Assembly (NCBI GenBank): GCA_947481635.1
Contig: CANKHJ010000009.1
Span: 1-51,286 of the forward strand
DNA length: 51,286 nucleotides
Reading direction: 5' to 3'
Source of the DNA: Bradyrhizobiaceae bacterium
Lineage (GTDB): Bacteria > Pseudomonadota > Alphaproteobacteria > Rhizobiales > Xanthobacteraceae
The notes beneath the pieces are model-generated. The model saw only the letters and a program-made list of their open reading frames with translations. It was not told the DNA's origin and searched no databases. This document shows positions 16,661 through 24,449 of the stretch, one piece after another; position 1 is the first letter of the stretch, and each line of letters opens with the position of its first letter. Made by a program: the position numbers and the translations under genes.

Positions 16661-17040
16661 ACCTTCCCTCATCCCTGCTCATGAGGGGGCGTCTTCTAGA
16701 GACGGTCCTGAAGGCGGAGCAGGGTGCGGTGCCTGCGGCCGTGGCTCGTAACCACGCACTCGGGCGACCCCGGGACTCCGCCCTGCGGGCATTACGACCC
16801 GCACGCGAGGAGCTCGCTGGACTGGATCGGCGCGTTGCCGGTCAGGTTCGCGCGGCCGGGTCGATAAATCCGCAAGTGGAGCGCCGAGAGGCGGGCGCGT
16901 CGATCGCAAGACGCGCGCTGTGCCATCGCAGGCACAGCTCCTGATACTGCGCCTCCCGGCGCTCCGCTCCCCCTCGCTTTTTGAACGTGGGGGACATGGC
17001 ACAACTCGGGCGCGACGGCGCCGCGAGACCAATTCATGCT
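16661..17040. repeat. candidate dispersed non-coding element upstream of the hyf-like operon
   Basis: This 380-base stretch lies in the 575-base gap between the aspartate dehydrogenase gene and hyfB. It carries no convincing coding sequence: frames on both strands show no recognisable protein or family motif. It is rich in small inverted repeats (CCCTCAT/ATGAGGG, GCCGTGGCTCGTAACCACG, CTGCGGGCATTACGACCCGCA). Its composition differs from nearby coding DNA. From memory, stretches resembling 16800-16975 recur in Bradyrhizobium-group genomes and are often wrongly annotated as short proteins. I could not check this here. It may be a dispersed repeat or a structured leader RNA. Confidence 0.5.
16666..16687. 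repeat. short perfect hairpin at the start of a non-coding element
   Basis: CCCTCAT-ccctgctc-ATGAGGG is a seven-base perfect inverted repeat with an eight-base loop. It opens the structured non-coding stretch upstream of the hyf-like operon. The AT-richer 100 bases before it, ending the aspartate dehydrogenase intergenic space, contain no gene. Confidence 0.6.
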
Positions 17041-17055
17041 GTCTGGAGATAGAGG

Positions 17056-17139
17056 ATGACGCAGCTCACGCCGATCGATGCAGACGCAGGTGACACCGGC
17101 TTGCTCCGCCCGCTTTCGGTGTGCTTTGTCACCGCATGA
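17056..17139 (+). CDS. 27-residue leader ORF overlapping hyfB
   Basis: A short ORF (MTQLTPIDADAGDTG followed by 12 mostly hydrophobic residues ending CFVTA). It has a good ribosome site: GGAG seven bases before its ATG, inside GGAGATAGAGG. Its stop codon TGA overlaps the hyfB start as ATGA, the same coupling used between most genes of the operon. The hyfB start itself has no visible ribosome site, so translation of this small ORF probably delivers ribosomes to hyfB. It could be a leader peptide, a small membrane-associated protein or the remnant of a longer gene. No similarity is recognised. Confidence 0.5.
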   Translation: MTQLTPIDADAGDTGLLRPLSVCFVTA

Positions 17140-19142
17140 CACCGGTCCTGGTCGAATCCGGGTGTGTCGCGGCGCTTCTGGCGGCCGCGGCGATCGCCAT
17201 TGCGCTTGGCCGCTTTCGGGCCGGCTCGCCCGTGCTTTATGCCGCCACGCTGGCGATCTCGCTGGTCGCGGGCGGTCAGGCCTTCCTCGTCTTGCTAGCG
17301 GGAGGCGCGGTCTCGGACCTTCTCCTGCCGCTCGGATTGCCGGGCGTCGGCGCAAGACTCCGGCTCGATGCGCTGTCGGCCTTTTTCCTGGTCGTGATCA
17401 ATCTGGCAGGCGCAGCGGCGAGCCTCTATGCGCTCGGTTACGGCCGCCACGAAGCGGCGCCGTCGCGCGTCCTGCCGTTCTTCCCGGCCTTTCTCGCCGG
17501 CATGAACCTCGTCACCCTGGCCGCCGATGCCTTCACCTTCCTGCTCGCCTGGGAGTTCATGTCGCTGTCGTCCTGGGCGCTGGTCACGGCGCATCACGGG
17601 GACGACCGCAATATTCGCGCGGGCTATGTCTACCTGCTGATGGCGAGCGCCGGCACGCTGTGCCTGTTGCTGGCCTTCGGCCTGCTCGGTGGCGGCGGAT
17701 TGTCGTTTGACGCGATCCGCGCCGGCCAGCCCGGAGGCGTCGTCCTCGTGGCGGCGATCATCCTGGCGCTGATCGGCACCGGCTCCAAGGCTGGCCTGGT
17801 GCCGCTGCATGTATGGCTGCCGCTGGCGCATCCGGCCGCGCCCAGCCACGTCTCGGCGCTGCTATCGGGGGCGATGACCAAGGTCGCGGTTTACGGCTTC
17901 ATCCGCATCGTGTTCGACCTCATTCATGCCCCGGCGTCGTGGACGGCGATGGTGGTGGTGGCGGCCGGCGGCATCACCGCGGCGATCGGCATGCTCTATG
18001 CGCTGATGCAGAGCGATCTGAAGCGGCTGCTTGCCTATTCGACGGTGGAGAATATCGGCATCATCTTCGCCGGCCTCGGTCTGGCGCTGGCGTTCCAGGC
18101 CAATGGAATGGACTGGGCCGCGGCGCTCGCGCTCACGGCGGCGCTGTTTCACGCCTTCAACCATGCGGTCTTCAAGAGCCTGCTGTTTTTCGGCGTCGGC
18201 GCGGTTCTCACCGCGACCGGCGAGCGCAGCATGGATCGCCTTGGCGGGCTGATCCACCGCATGCCCGCGACCGCGGTGTTTGTGCTGATTGGATGCGCCG
18301 CGATCGCGGCGCTGCCGCCGCTCAATGGCTTCGTCTCGGAATGGCTGACCTTCCAGGCGATCCTGGTGTCGCCGCAATTGCCGCAATGGGGCCTGAAGTT
18401 TCTCATTCCCGCGGTCGGCGCGCTGCTGGCATTCTCGGCCGCGCTCACCGCGACCTGCTTCGTCAAAGCCTTTGGCGTGACCTTCCTCGGCCGGCCGCGC
18501 ACGCCCGCCGCCGAGACCGCGAACGAGACCGACGGTTTCTCGCTCGCAGCGATGGGCATCCTCTCCGCGCTCTGCTTCATCGCCGGTATTCTGCCGGGCT
18601 TGGTCATCGACCTGCTCGCGCCGGTGACGCAAAGCCTGGTCGGTCGCAGCATGCCGGTGCAGCACGCGTTGCCGTGGCTCTCGCTGGTGCCGGTGGCTGA
18701 GCGATCGAGTTCCTATAACGGCATCATCCTGCTCGCCTTCCTGATCCTGGCGGGCGCGCTGACCGCGATGGTGATCCATCGCGTCGCGACGCGCGCGACG
18801 CGGCGCGTTCCGATGTGGGATGGCGGCTATCCGCAGACATTACCGGCGACGCAATATGCCGGGTCGAGCTTCGTGCAGCCGATCCGCAGGGTGTTCGGTT
18901 CGAGCGTCTTCATCCTGCGTGAGACCGTCGACATGCCACGGCCCGGCGACGTGCGGGCCGGCACTTTCCGTATCAAGATGATCGATCCGGCCTGGCGCTT
19001 CGCCTATGGCCCGATCGGACGCCTGGTGCGGATCGGCGCGGCGCGCCTCAATCGCCTGCAATTCCTCACCATCCGCGCCTATCTCACCCTGGTTTTCGGC
19101 GCGCTGATCGTGTTGCTCGTCATGGTGGCGGCATGGCGATGA
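17136..19142 (+). CDS. hyfB: Ehr/hydrogenase-4 subunit B-like antiporter protein
   Basis: A 668-residue integral membrane protein of the NuoL/NuoM/MrpA antiporter family with about 14-16 hydrophobic segments. The Proton_antipo_M core includes WEFMSLSSWALV, GSKAGLVPLHVWLPLAHPAAPSHVSALLSG, LLAYSTVENIGI and HAFNHAVFKSLLFFGVGAV, which contain the Lys and His residues thought to conduct protons. A C-terminal cytoplasmic-looking segment with MWDGGYPQTLPATQYAGSSF matches HyfB/HycC-type proteins. The ATG at 17136 overlaps the leader ORF stop. It is the first large gene of a six-gene train and would form one of two ion-pumping modules of the complex. The symbol denotes homology to hydrogenase-4; the complex here is probably not a hydrogenase. 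Confidence 0.9.
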   Translation: MTPVLVESGCVAALLAAAAIAIALGRFRAGSPVLYAATLAISLVAGGQAFLVLLAGGAVSDLLLPLGLPGVGARLRLDALSAFFLVVINLAGAAASLYALGYGRHEAAPSRVLPFFPAFLAGMNLVTLAADAFTFLLAWEFMSLSSWALVTAHHGDDRNIRAGYVYLLMASAGTLCLLLAFGLLGGGGLSFDAIRAGQPGGVVLVAAIILALIGTGSKAGLVPLHVWLPLAHPAAPSHVSALLSGAMTKVAVYGFIRIVFDLIHAPASWTAMVVVAAGGITAAIGMLYALMQSDLKRLLAYSTVENIGIIFAGLGLALAFQANGMDWAAALALTAALFHAFNHAVFKSLLFFGVGAVLTATGERSMDRLGGLIHRMPATAVFVLIGCAAIAALPPLNGFVSEWLTFQAILVSPQLPQWGLKFLIPAVGALLAFSAALTATCFVKAFGVTFLGRPRTPAAETANETDGFSLAAMGILSALCFIAGILPGLVIDLLAPVTQSLVGRSMPVQHALPWLSLVPVAERSSSYNGIILLAFLILAGALTAMVIHRVATRATRRVPMWDGGYPQTLPATQYAGSSFVQPIRRVFGSSVFILRETVDMPRPGDVRAGTFRIKMIDPAWRFAYGPIGRLVRIGAARLNRLQFLTIRAYLTLVFGALIVLLVMVAAWR

Positions 19143-20110
19143 CCTCGAGCATGCTCGCATGGTGGCCCGATCTCCTGGCGCAACTGGTGCAGATGCTGCT
19201 GGTGCTGGTGATCGCGCCTCTGGTGCTCGGCATCACCCGCAAGGTGAAGGCGCGCGCGTTGCGCCGTATCGGCGCGCCGGTGTTGCAGCCCTATCGCGAT
19301 CTCTGGAAGCTGATGCACAAGGAGGCGGTGCTGGCGCATAACGCCTCCTGGCTCTACCGCGTCGCGCCGTATTTCGTGTTCGCCGCGATCTGGGTCGCGG
19401 CCGCTTTGGTGCCGACCTACGCCACTGGCTTGTTGTTCTCCTGGTCGGCCGACCTGATCGCCATCGTCGCGCTGCTGGCATCGGCGCGTTTCGCGCTGGC
19501 GCTCGCCGGCATGGATGTCGGTACCGCGTTCGGCGGCATCGGTTCGTCGCGCGAGATGCTGATTGCTTCACTGGCCGAGCCGGCGATGCTGCTGGTGGTG
19601 TTCACGGTCGCGCTGGTCGCCGGCACCACGCAGCTCTCGGCGGTCGCAATTCATATGGTCGAGGAACCGGTCGGGCTGCGCGTTTCGCTGGCGCTCGCCT
19701 TGTTCGCTTTCGTCGTCATTGCGCTCGCCGAGAATGCGCGCATCCCGATCGACAATCCGGCAACCCATCTTGAATTGACCATGGTCCATGAAGCCATGGT
19801 GCTGGAATATTCCGGACGTCACCTCGCGATGATCGAGGCCGCCGCCGCGCTCAAGCTGGTGCTGTATTTTTCGCTGCTGATCTGCCTGTTCGGGCCCTTC
19901 GGCATGGCGACCGGCGCACAGACTTTCAAGGCGCTGGCGCTCGGGCTCGGCGTCTATCTCGCAAAGATCCTCGTGCTCGCGGTGGCGCTCCCGGTCGGCG
20001 AGACCACGATCGCCAAGATGCGCGTGTTCCGCTATCCGGTCTTCCTCGGAGGCGCCTTTGCCGCGGGCGCGCTCGCGGTCTTCCTCCTGTTCGTGTCAAA
20101 GAGCTTCTGA
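19139..20110 (+). CDS. hyfC: Ehr/hydrogenase-4 subunit C-like (NuoH family) membrane protein
   Basis: A 323-residue membrane protein of the NuoH/ND1/HyfC family with about eight hydrophobic segments. Characteristic pieces are RRIGAPVLQPYRDLWKLMHKE after the first helix, GIGSSREMLIASLAEPAM, and AENARIPIDNPATHLELTMVHEAMVLEYSG, which carries the acidic cluster of the quinone-chamber/proton entry region. In complex I and group 4 hydrogenases this subunit joins the soluble arm to the membrane arm. The ATG at 19139 overlaps the hyfB stop by ATGA; an in-frame ATG at 19133 is an alternative. Its stop overlaps the next ATG as TGATG. Confidence 0.92.
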   Translation: MTSSMLAWWPDLLAQLVQMLLVLVIAPLVLGITRKVKARALRRIGAPVLQPYRDLWKLMHKEAVLAHNASWLYRVAPYFVFAAIWVAAALVPTYATGLLFSWSADLIAIVALLASARFALALAGMDVGTAFGGIGSSREMLIASLAEPAMLLVVFTVALVAGTTQLSAVAIHMVEEPVGLRVSLALALFAFVVIALAENARIPIDNPATHLELTMVHEAMVLEYSGRHLAMIEAAAALKLVLYFSLLICLFGPFGMATGAQTFKALALGLGVYLAKILVLAVALPVGETTIAKMRVFRYPVFLGGAFAAGALAVFLLFVSKSF

Positions 20111-20792
20111 TGCCGTCGCTCACGCTCGACATCGCGCATTCCTGGCCGGCGGCATGCTGATGCTGAGCTTCCTGCTGCTCTATCAGGATCGCATCACCGC
20201 GACACTCAACGTGTTCGCCTTGCAGTCCGTGATGCTCACGCTGGCGGTGGCCTGGCAGGCCTATAGCCAGGGCGCGCCGCATCTGCTCGTCACCGCACTG
20301 CTGGCGCTCGTGGTCAAGGGCGTCGTCATCCCCGGCGCGATGCATCGCATCGTGCGGCGGCTCGAAATCCACCGCGAGGTCGAGCAGGTGATCGGGGGCG
20401 GCCCGACCATGCTGGCCGGCCTCGGACTTGTGGCGCTGTCGTTCCTGCTGGTGCTGCCGATCGGCAAGTCCGGCCGTGCATTGACCAATCCGCTGGTGCG
20501 CGAGGATCTTGCCTTCGCGCTCGCGATCATTCTGCTCGGCATGTTGATGATGATCACAAGGCGCAACGCGGTGACTCAGGTGGTCGGCTTCATGTCGCTG
20601 GAGAATGGCTTAGTCTTGGCGGCGACCGGCGCCAAGGGAATGCCGCTGGTGGTCGAAGTGTCGGTTGCTTTCTCGGTCCTGATCACGCTGTTCGTGTTCG
20701 GGCTGTTCGTGTTCCGGATCCGGGAGCGCTTCGACAGCGTCGATGTCGGCGCGCTCGACCGGTTCCGCGGCGAGCGCGGGGAGCCGTCATGA
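20110..20792 (+). CDS. hyfE: Ehr/hydrogenase-4 subunit E-like protein, apparent 5' frameshift
   Basis: The membrane protein resembles HyfE (NuoK-like) and has about six to seven hydrophobic segments, with conserved TRRNAVTQVVGFMSLENGLVLAATGAKGMPLVVE. The natural start at 20110 overlaps the hyfC stop (TGATG) and encodes MPSLTLDIAH, exactly the family-like N-terminus, but this frame hits TGA at 20158. The continuation FLAGGMLMLSF is in the frame reached by adding one base near 20139. Repaired, the product would be about 227 residues. Without repair, re-initiation at the ATG at 20154 or 20160 would give about 210-212 residues lacking part of the first helix. It may be a sequencing error, a true mutation or a coupled re-start. 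The rest of the gene is intact. Confidence 0.85.
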
Positions 20793-22225
20793 TCGAACCG
20801 ATCTATGCACTCCTGCTCACGCCTTTGCTTGCGGTCGCGATTCTTGCGGCCGTGTCGAATTATCGGGTTGGCGCAGCGATCAACATGGTCGCTTCGGGAC
20901 TCTCGTGCTGCGCCGGGGTGGCGCTGCTATTTGTCGAGCGCGTGCGCGGCGACCTGCTGATCATCGATGACTTCAACATCTACCTCGTGATCCTGACCAC
21001 CTTTGTCGGTTTCACCACGTCGATTTTCAGTGCCAGCTATATCGGGCATGAACTCGAGACCGGCCGCCTGACACCGGTATTCCTGCGATTCTATCACGCG
21101 CTCTATCAGACCATGATGGGCGCGATGACGCTCGCGCTGGTGGCGAACAATGTCGGCTTGCTCTGGGTCGGGCTGGAACTCGCGACGCTGTCGACCGTCG
21201 TCATGGTCGGTCTCTATCGCACTCCCGCGGCGGTCGAGGCGGCGTGGAAATATTTCATCCTCGGCTCGGTCGGCATCGCTCTCGCTTTCTTCGGCACCAT
21301 CCTGGTTTATCTGGTCGCGCAGGACGTGCTGGGCCAGGGGCTCGCGGCGATGCGCTGGGACGCATTGGTGCGCGAGGCCGCGAAATTCGATCCGCAGCTG
21401 CTGTCGCTCGCCTTCGTGTTTCTGCTGGTCGGCTACGGCACCAAGGTCGGCCTTGCGCCGTTCCATGCCTGGCTGCCCGACGCGCATTCCGAAGGCCCGA
21501 CACCGATCTCGGCTGTGCTGTCGGGCCTGTTGCTCAATGTCGGCCTCTACGCGCTGCTGCGCTTCAAGATGGTGCTGGCGGCGAATCCGGCCGCGCTCGA
21601 TGTCGGCAAGATCATGATCGGGCTCGGCCTCATCAGCGTCGTGTTTGCCGCGCTGATGCTGTACCGGCGGCGCGACATCAAGCGGCTCTTCGCCTATTCG
21701 TCGATCGAGCATATGGGCATCATCACCTTCGCCTTCGGCATCGGCGGCCCCTTGGCGAATTTCGCCGGGCTGCTGCATATGACGATGCATTCGCTGACCA
21801 AGTCGGCGATCTTTTTCGTTGTCGGGCATATCGCGCAGGTCAAGGGCACGCAGCGTCTCGACGATATCCGCGGCCTCTCGACAACCCACCCGACGCTTGC
21901 CGTCGGTCTTGCGATCGGCGTGTTTGCGATTGCCGGCATGCCGCCATCGGGCGTGTTCATGAGCGAATTTCTGCTGATCTCGTCGAGTTTCCCGCACGCG
22001 CCGCTGCTCACGGCGATCCTTGTGATCGGCGTTCTGCTGGCCTTCGGCGCGCTGGTGCTGCGGTTGCAGGGCGTGTTGTTCGGAACACCAAGCGGCGAGC
22101 GCGGCGCGGTGAGGGCGACCTACATCCCGCTCTTCATCCACCTCGCCATCGTCATCATTGCCGGACTCTGGCTGCCGGAACCGGTGATCAAGTGGTTCCG
22201 GATCGTCGCGGCGCAGCTCGGGTGA
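20789..22225 (+). CDS. hyfF: Ehr/hydrogenase-4 subunit F-like antiporter protein
   Basis: A 478-residue polytopic membrane protein of the NuoL/NuoN antiporter family, about 13-14 hydrophobic segments. Core motifs include WVGLELATLSTVVMVGLY, GTKVGLAPFHAWLPDAHSEGPTPISAVLSG, LFAYSSIEHMGIITFAFG and HSLTKSAIFFVVGHIAQ, with the Glu, Lys and His residues expected in the proton path. It is the second antiporter-like module of the complex. The ATG overlaps the hyfE stop (ATGA), and its own stop overlaps the next start (TGATG), so expression is tightly coupled. Confidence 0.93.
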   Translation: MIEPIYALLLTPLLAVAILAAVSNYRVGAAINMVASGLSCCAGVALLFVERVRGDLLIIDDFNIYLVILTTFVGFTTSIFSASYIGHELETGRLTPVFLRFYHALYQTMMGAMTLALVANNVGLLWVGLELATLSTVVMVGLYRTPAAVEAAWKYFILGSVGIALAFFGTILVYLVAQDVLGQGLAAMRWDALVREAAKFDPQLLSLAFVFLLVGYGTKVGLAPFHAWLPDAHSEGPTPISAVLSGLLLNVGLYALLRFKMVLAANPAALDVGKIMIGLGLISVVFAALMLYRRRDIKRLFAYSSIEHMGIITFAFGIGGPLANFAGLLHMTMHSLTKSAIFFVVGHIAQVKGTQRLDDIRGLSTTHPTLAVGLAIGVFAIAGMPPSGVFMSEFLLISSSFPHAPLLTAILVIGVLLAFGALVLRLQGVLFGTPSGERGAVRATYIPLFIHLAIVIIAGLWLPEPVIKWFRIVAAQLG

Positions 22226-23751
22226 TGGCGATGGCAACAGACATCGCGGCGCTTCTCGCGGACCAGGCTCCGCTTCCGGGCCATGAACCCTGGCCGCGCT
22301 ATCAGGTCGATGCGCTGCTGTGGACCGACATCGGCCGGCTGCTCGGGGCAGGCGAGGGCGACTTGCTCGGCCTCTGGGCTGAGCGTGACGCGGTGCATCT
22401 TGCATTGCGCGCGCCGACCCTGCCGTCGCCCTGCGTGATCTCGCTTCCGGTCACCGACGGTGCGTTTCCGTCGATCGGCCACCATCACGCGCCCGCGATC
22501 CGGCTGGAGCGGGCGGTGCACGATCTCTATGGCTTCATCGCGCATGATGCGCAGGACGAACGGCCCTGGCTCGATCACGGCGCCTGGGGCGTGCGCGTCC
22601 CGCTCGGCGTCCCGGAAGAGGTGTCGCCGCGCGATCCCGCCGATTATCCGATGTTGCAGGTCCGCGGCGAGGGCTTGCACCAGGTTCCGGTCGGCCCGGT
22701 TCATGCCGGCATCATCGAGCCCGGCCATTTCCGTTTCACCGCCAATGGCGAGACCGTGGTGCGGCTGGAGCAGAGGCTCGGCTACACCCACAAGGGCATC
22801 GACGGTCTGCTGACCGACGTGGCCCTGCCGCAGGCGCAGCGCATCGTCGCGCGCGTGTCGGGCGATTCCACCGTGGCGCTGAGCTTCGCCTTCGCGCGCG
22901 CGGTCGAGGCGGCGCTCGGCATCGCGGTGCCGGAACGCGCGCAGGTGATCCGCGGCGTCATGGCCGAGCTCGAGCGCATCGCCAACCACTTCGGCGATAT
23001 CGGCGCGATCGGCAACGACGCGTCCTTCCCGCTGATCCATGCTTATTGCGGCATTTTCCGCGAACGCGTGCTGGCGGCCTGCGATGCGCTGTTCAGCCAC
23101 CGCCTGATGATGGACGAGATCATTCCCGGCGGCGTGGTACAGAACATTTCCGCCGCGGGCATCGCCGAACTCGTCGCCGCACTCGACGAGATCGAGCCGC
23201 GCTTTGCACAGATCGTGCGGCTCTATGACGACACGCCGTCGCTACAGGACCGGACCTGTTTCACCGGCATCGTTTCGAACGAACTGGTGACGCGCTGGGC
23301 GGCCGGCGGACATGTCGGCCGCGCCTCCGGCCGCGATTTCGATACGCGCCGCGATCTTGCCTATGCGCCCTACCTTGGCCTCACGCTCGCCGTGCCGTTG
23401 TTCAAGAGCGGCGATGTCGATGCGCGTGTGCGCGTGCGCATCCGTGAGGTCGAGGAGAGCATCCGGTTGCTGCGCCGCTGGCTCGCTGCGTTGCCAGACG
23501 GCGAGGTGATCGTGAATATTCCGCGCATCGGCGAAGCGCGTGAAGGCATCGCCATGGTCGAGGCGTTTCGCGGCGATGTGCTGGTCTGGCTGCGTCTCGA
23601 TGCGGATGGCCGCGTCGCGCGCTGTCATGTCCGCGATGCATCCTGGTTCCAGTGGCCTTTGCTTGAAGCCGCGATCGAGAACAACATCGTTGCGGATTTT
23701 CCGCTCTGCAACAAATCGTTCAATTGCTCTTACGCGGGGCACGACCTCTGA
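22225..23751 (+). CDS. Ehr large subunit (HyfG/HycE-like) without Ni-Fe ligands
   Basis: A 508-residue soluble subunit with a NuoC-like N-terminal domain (about 1-150) and a NuoD/NiFe-hydrogenase-large-subunit-like domain. The second domain starts at RLEQRLGYTHKGIDGLL. In group 4 hydrogenases the N-terminal nickel motif CGIC follows at this place; here it reads S-G-D-S (212-215). The C-terminal DPCxxC motif is also absent; the chain ends PLCNKSFNCSYAGHDL, with Cys495 and Cys501 spaced differently. A Ni-Fe centre therefore cannot be bound in the known way. These traits fit the energy-converting hydrogenase-related (Ehr) family, whose reaction is unknown. The ATG at 22225 overlaps the hyfF stop. 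I give no symbol because hyfG would imply a hydrogenase. Confidence 0.9.
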   Translation: MAMATDIAALLADQAPLPGHEPWPRYQVDALLWTDIGRLLGAGEGDLLGLWAERDAVHLALRAPTLPSPCVISLPVTDGAFPSIGHHHAPAIRLERAVHDLYGFIAHDAQDERPWLDHGAWGVRVPLGVPEEVSPRDPADYPMLQVRGEGLHQVPVGPVHAGIIEPGHFRFTANGETVVRLEQRLGYTHKGIDGLLTDVALPQAQRIVARVSGDSTVALSFAFARAVEAALGIAVPERAQVIRGVMAELERIANHFGDIGAIGNDASFPLIHAYCGIFRERVLAACDALFSHRLMMDEIIPGGVVQNISAAGIAELVAALDEIEPRFAQIVRLYDDTPSLQDRTCFTGIVSNELVTRWAAGGHVGRASGRDFDTRRDLAYAPYLGLTLAVPLFKSGDVDARVRVRIREVEESIRLLRRWLAALPDGEVIVNIPRIGEAREGIAMVEAFRGDVLVWLRLDADGRVARCHVRDASWFQWPLLEAAIENNIVADFPLCNKSFNCSYAGHDL

Positions 23752-24281
23752 TGCGCACCCTGCTGTTCCGCTCGCTGCTGTCCGCGCCGGTCACCATGGG
23801 TGCGCCGAAGCCGGAGATTGCCGACCTCGAAGAGGTCGGCGCGGCATTGACGGCGCGCGCGCGAAAACTGTTCGGCCGCTCGATCTCGATCCGCGAGGTG
23901 GATGCCGGCTCCTGCAATGGCTGCGAACTGGAAATCAACGCGCTCAACAACGCTGTCTACGACGTCGAGCGCTTCGGCATCCGCTTCGTCGCCTCGCCGC
24001 GCCATGCCGATGTGCTGCTGGTCACCGGGCCGGTGACCAAGAACATGAAAGTCGCGCTGGAGCGCACCTTCGATGCGACGCCGGCGCCGAAATGGGTGGT
24101 CGCGGTCGGCGACTGCGCCGCCGGCTGCGGCATATTCCAGGCGAGCTATGCCGTGGTCGGCTCGGTCGCCGATGTTGTCCCGGTCGACCTGCACATCAAG
24201 GGCTGCCCGCCGCGCCCGATCGACCTGCTGCGCGGGCTGATCGCTCTGATGGACCTCGCGACCGCCGGCAAGCGGGCCTAG
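23751..24281 (+). CDS. hyfI: Ehr small subunit (HyfI/NuoB-like), one 4Fe-4S cluster
   Basis: A 176-residue soluble protein of the NuoB/HyfI family. It keeps the ligands of the proximal N2-type 4Fe-4S cluster: Cys55 and Cys58 in GSCNGCE, Cys122 in VGDCAAGCG and Cys152 in KGCPPRP. An additional Cys126 is present. The N-terminal MRTLLFRSLLSAP could form an amphipathic helix near the membrane. The ATG overlaps the large-subunit stop (TGATG). It is the last gene of the operon, and no ferredoxin-like (HyfA, HyfH, NuoI) gene follows, so this cluster is the only iron-sulfur centre encoded here. A weak inverted repeat (CCCCG/CGGGG) follows the stop. Confidence 0.92.
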   Translation: MRTLLFRSLLSAPVTMGAPKPEIADLEEVGAALTARARKLFGRSISIREVDAGSCNGCELEINALNNAVYDVERFGIRFVASPRHADVLLVTGPVTKNMKVALERTFDATPAPKWVVAVGDCAAGCGIFQASYAVVGSVADVVPVDLHIKGCPPRPIDLLRGLIALMDLATAGKRA

Positions 24282-24449
24282 CGCCCCCGCCGGTCGGGGA
24301 AATCCGCATCGCTGGTAATATCCTGCTAAGCTATTGATTTATCCTTTTGTTTGATCGGGGACAGGAATTATTCCCGGATCACAATTATCGGCTATGATCG
24401 GTCTGCCGATAATCCTTTGAACCTTCCTCGCTCTTCGAGCGACCAACCT

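Noticed and set aside
16792-17355. A 187-codon frame on the minus strand as a gene
   Set aside because: It runs through hairpin-rich non-coding DNA and into the 5' part of hyfB; composition and lack of motifs mark it as spurious.
20927-22405. A 492-codon frame on the minus strand
   Set aside because: Antisense to hyfF and the large-subunit gene; low-complexity charged sequence typical of a shadow frame.
17136-24281. A functional hydrogenase-4 or formate hydrogenlyase operon
   Set aside because: The large subunit lacks all four Ni-Fe ligands in their normal spacing, and there are no maturation (hyp), ferredoxin-like or formate dehydrogenase genes.
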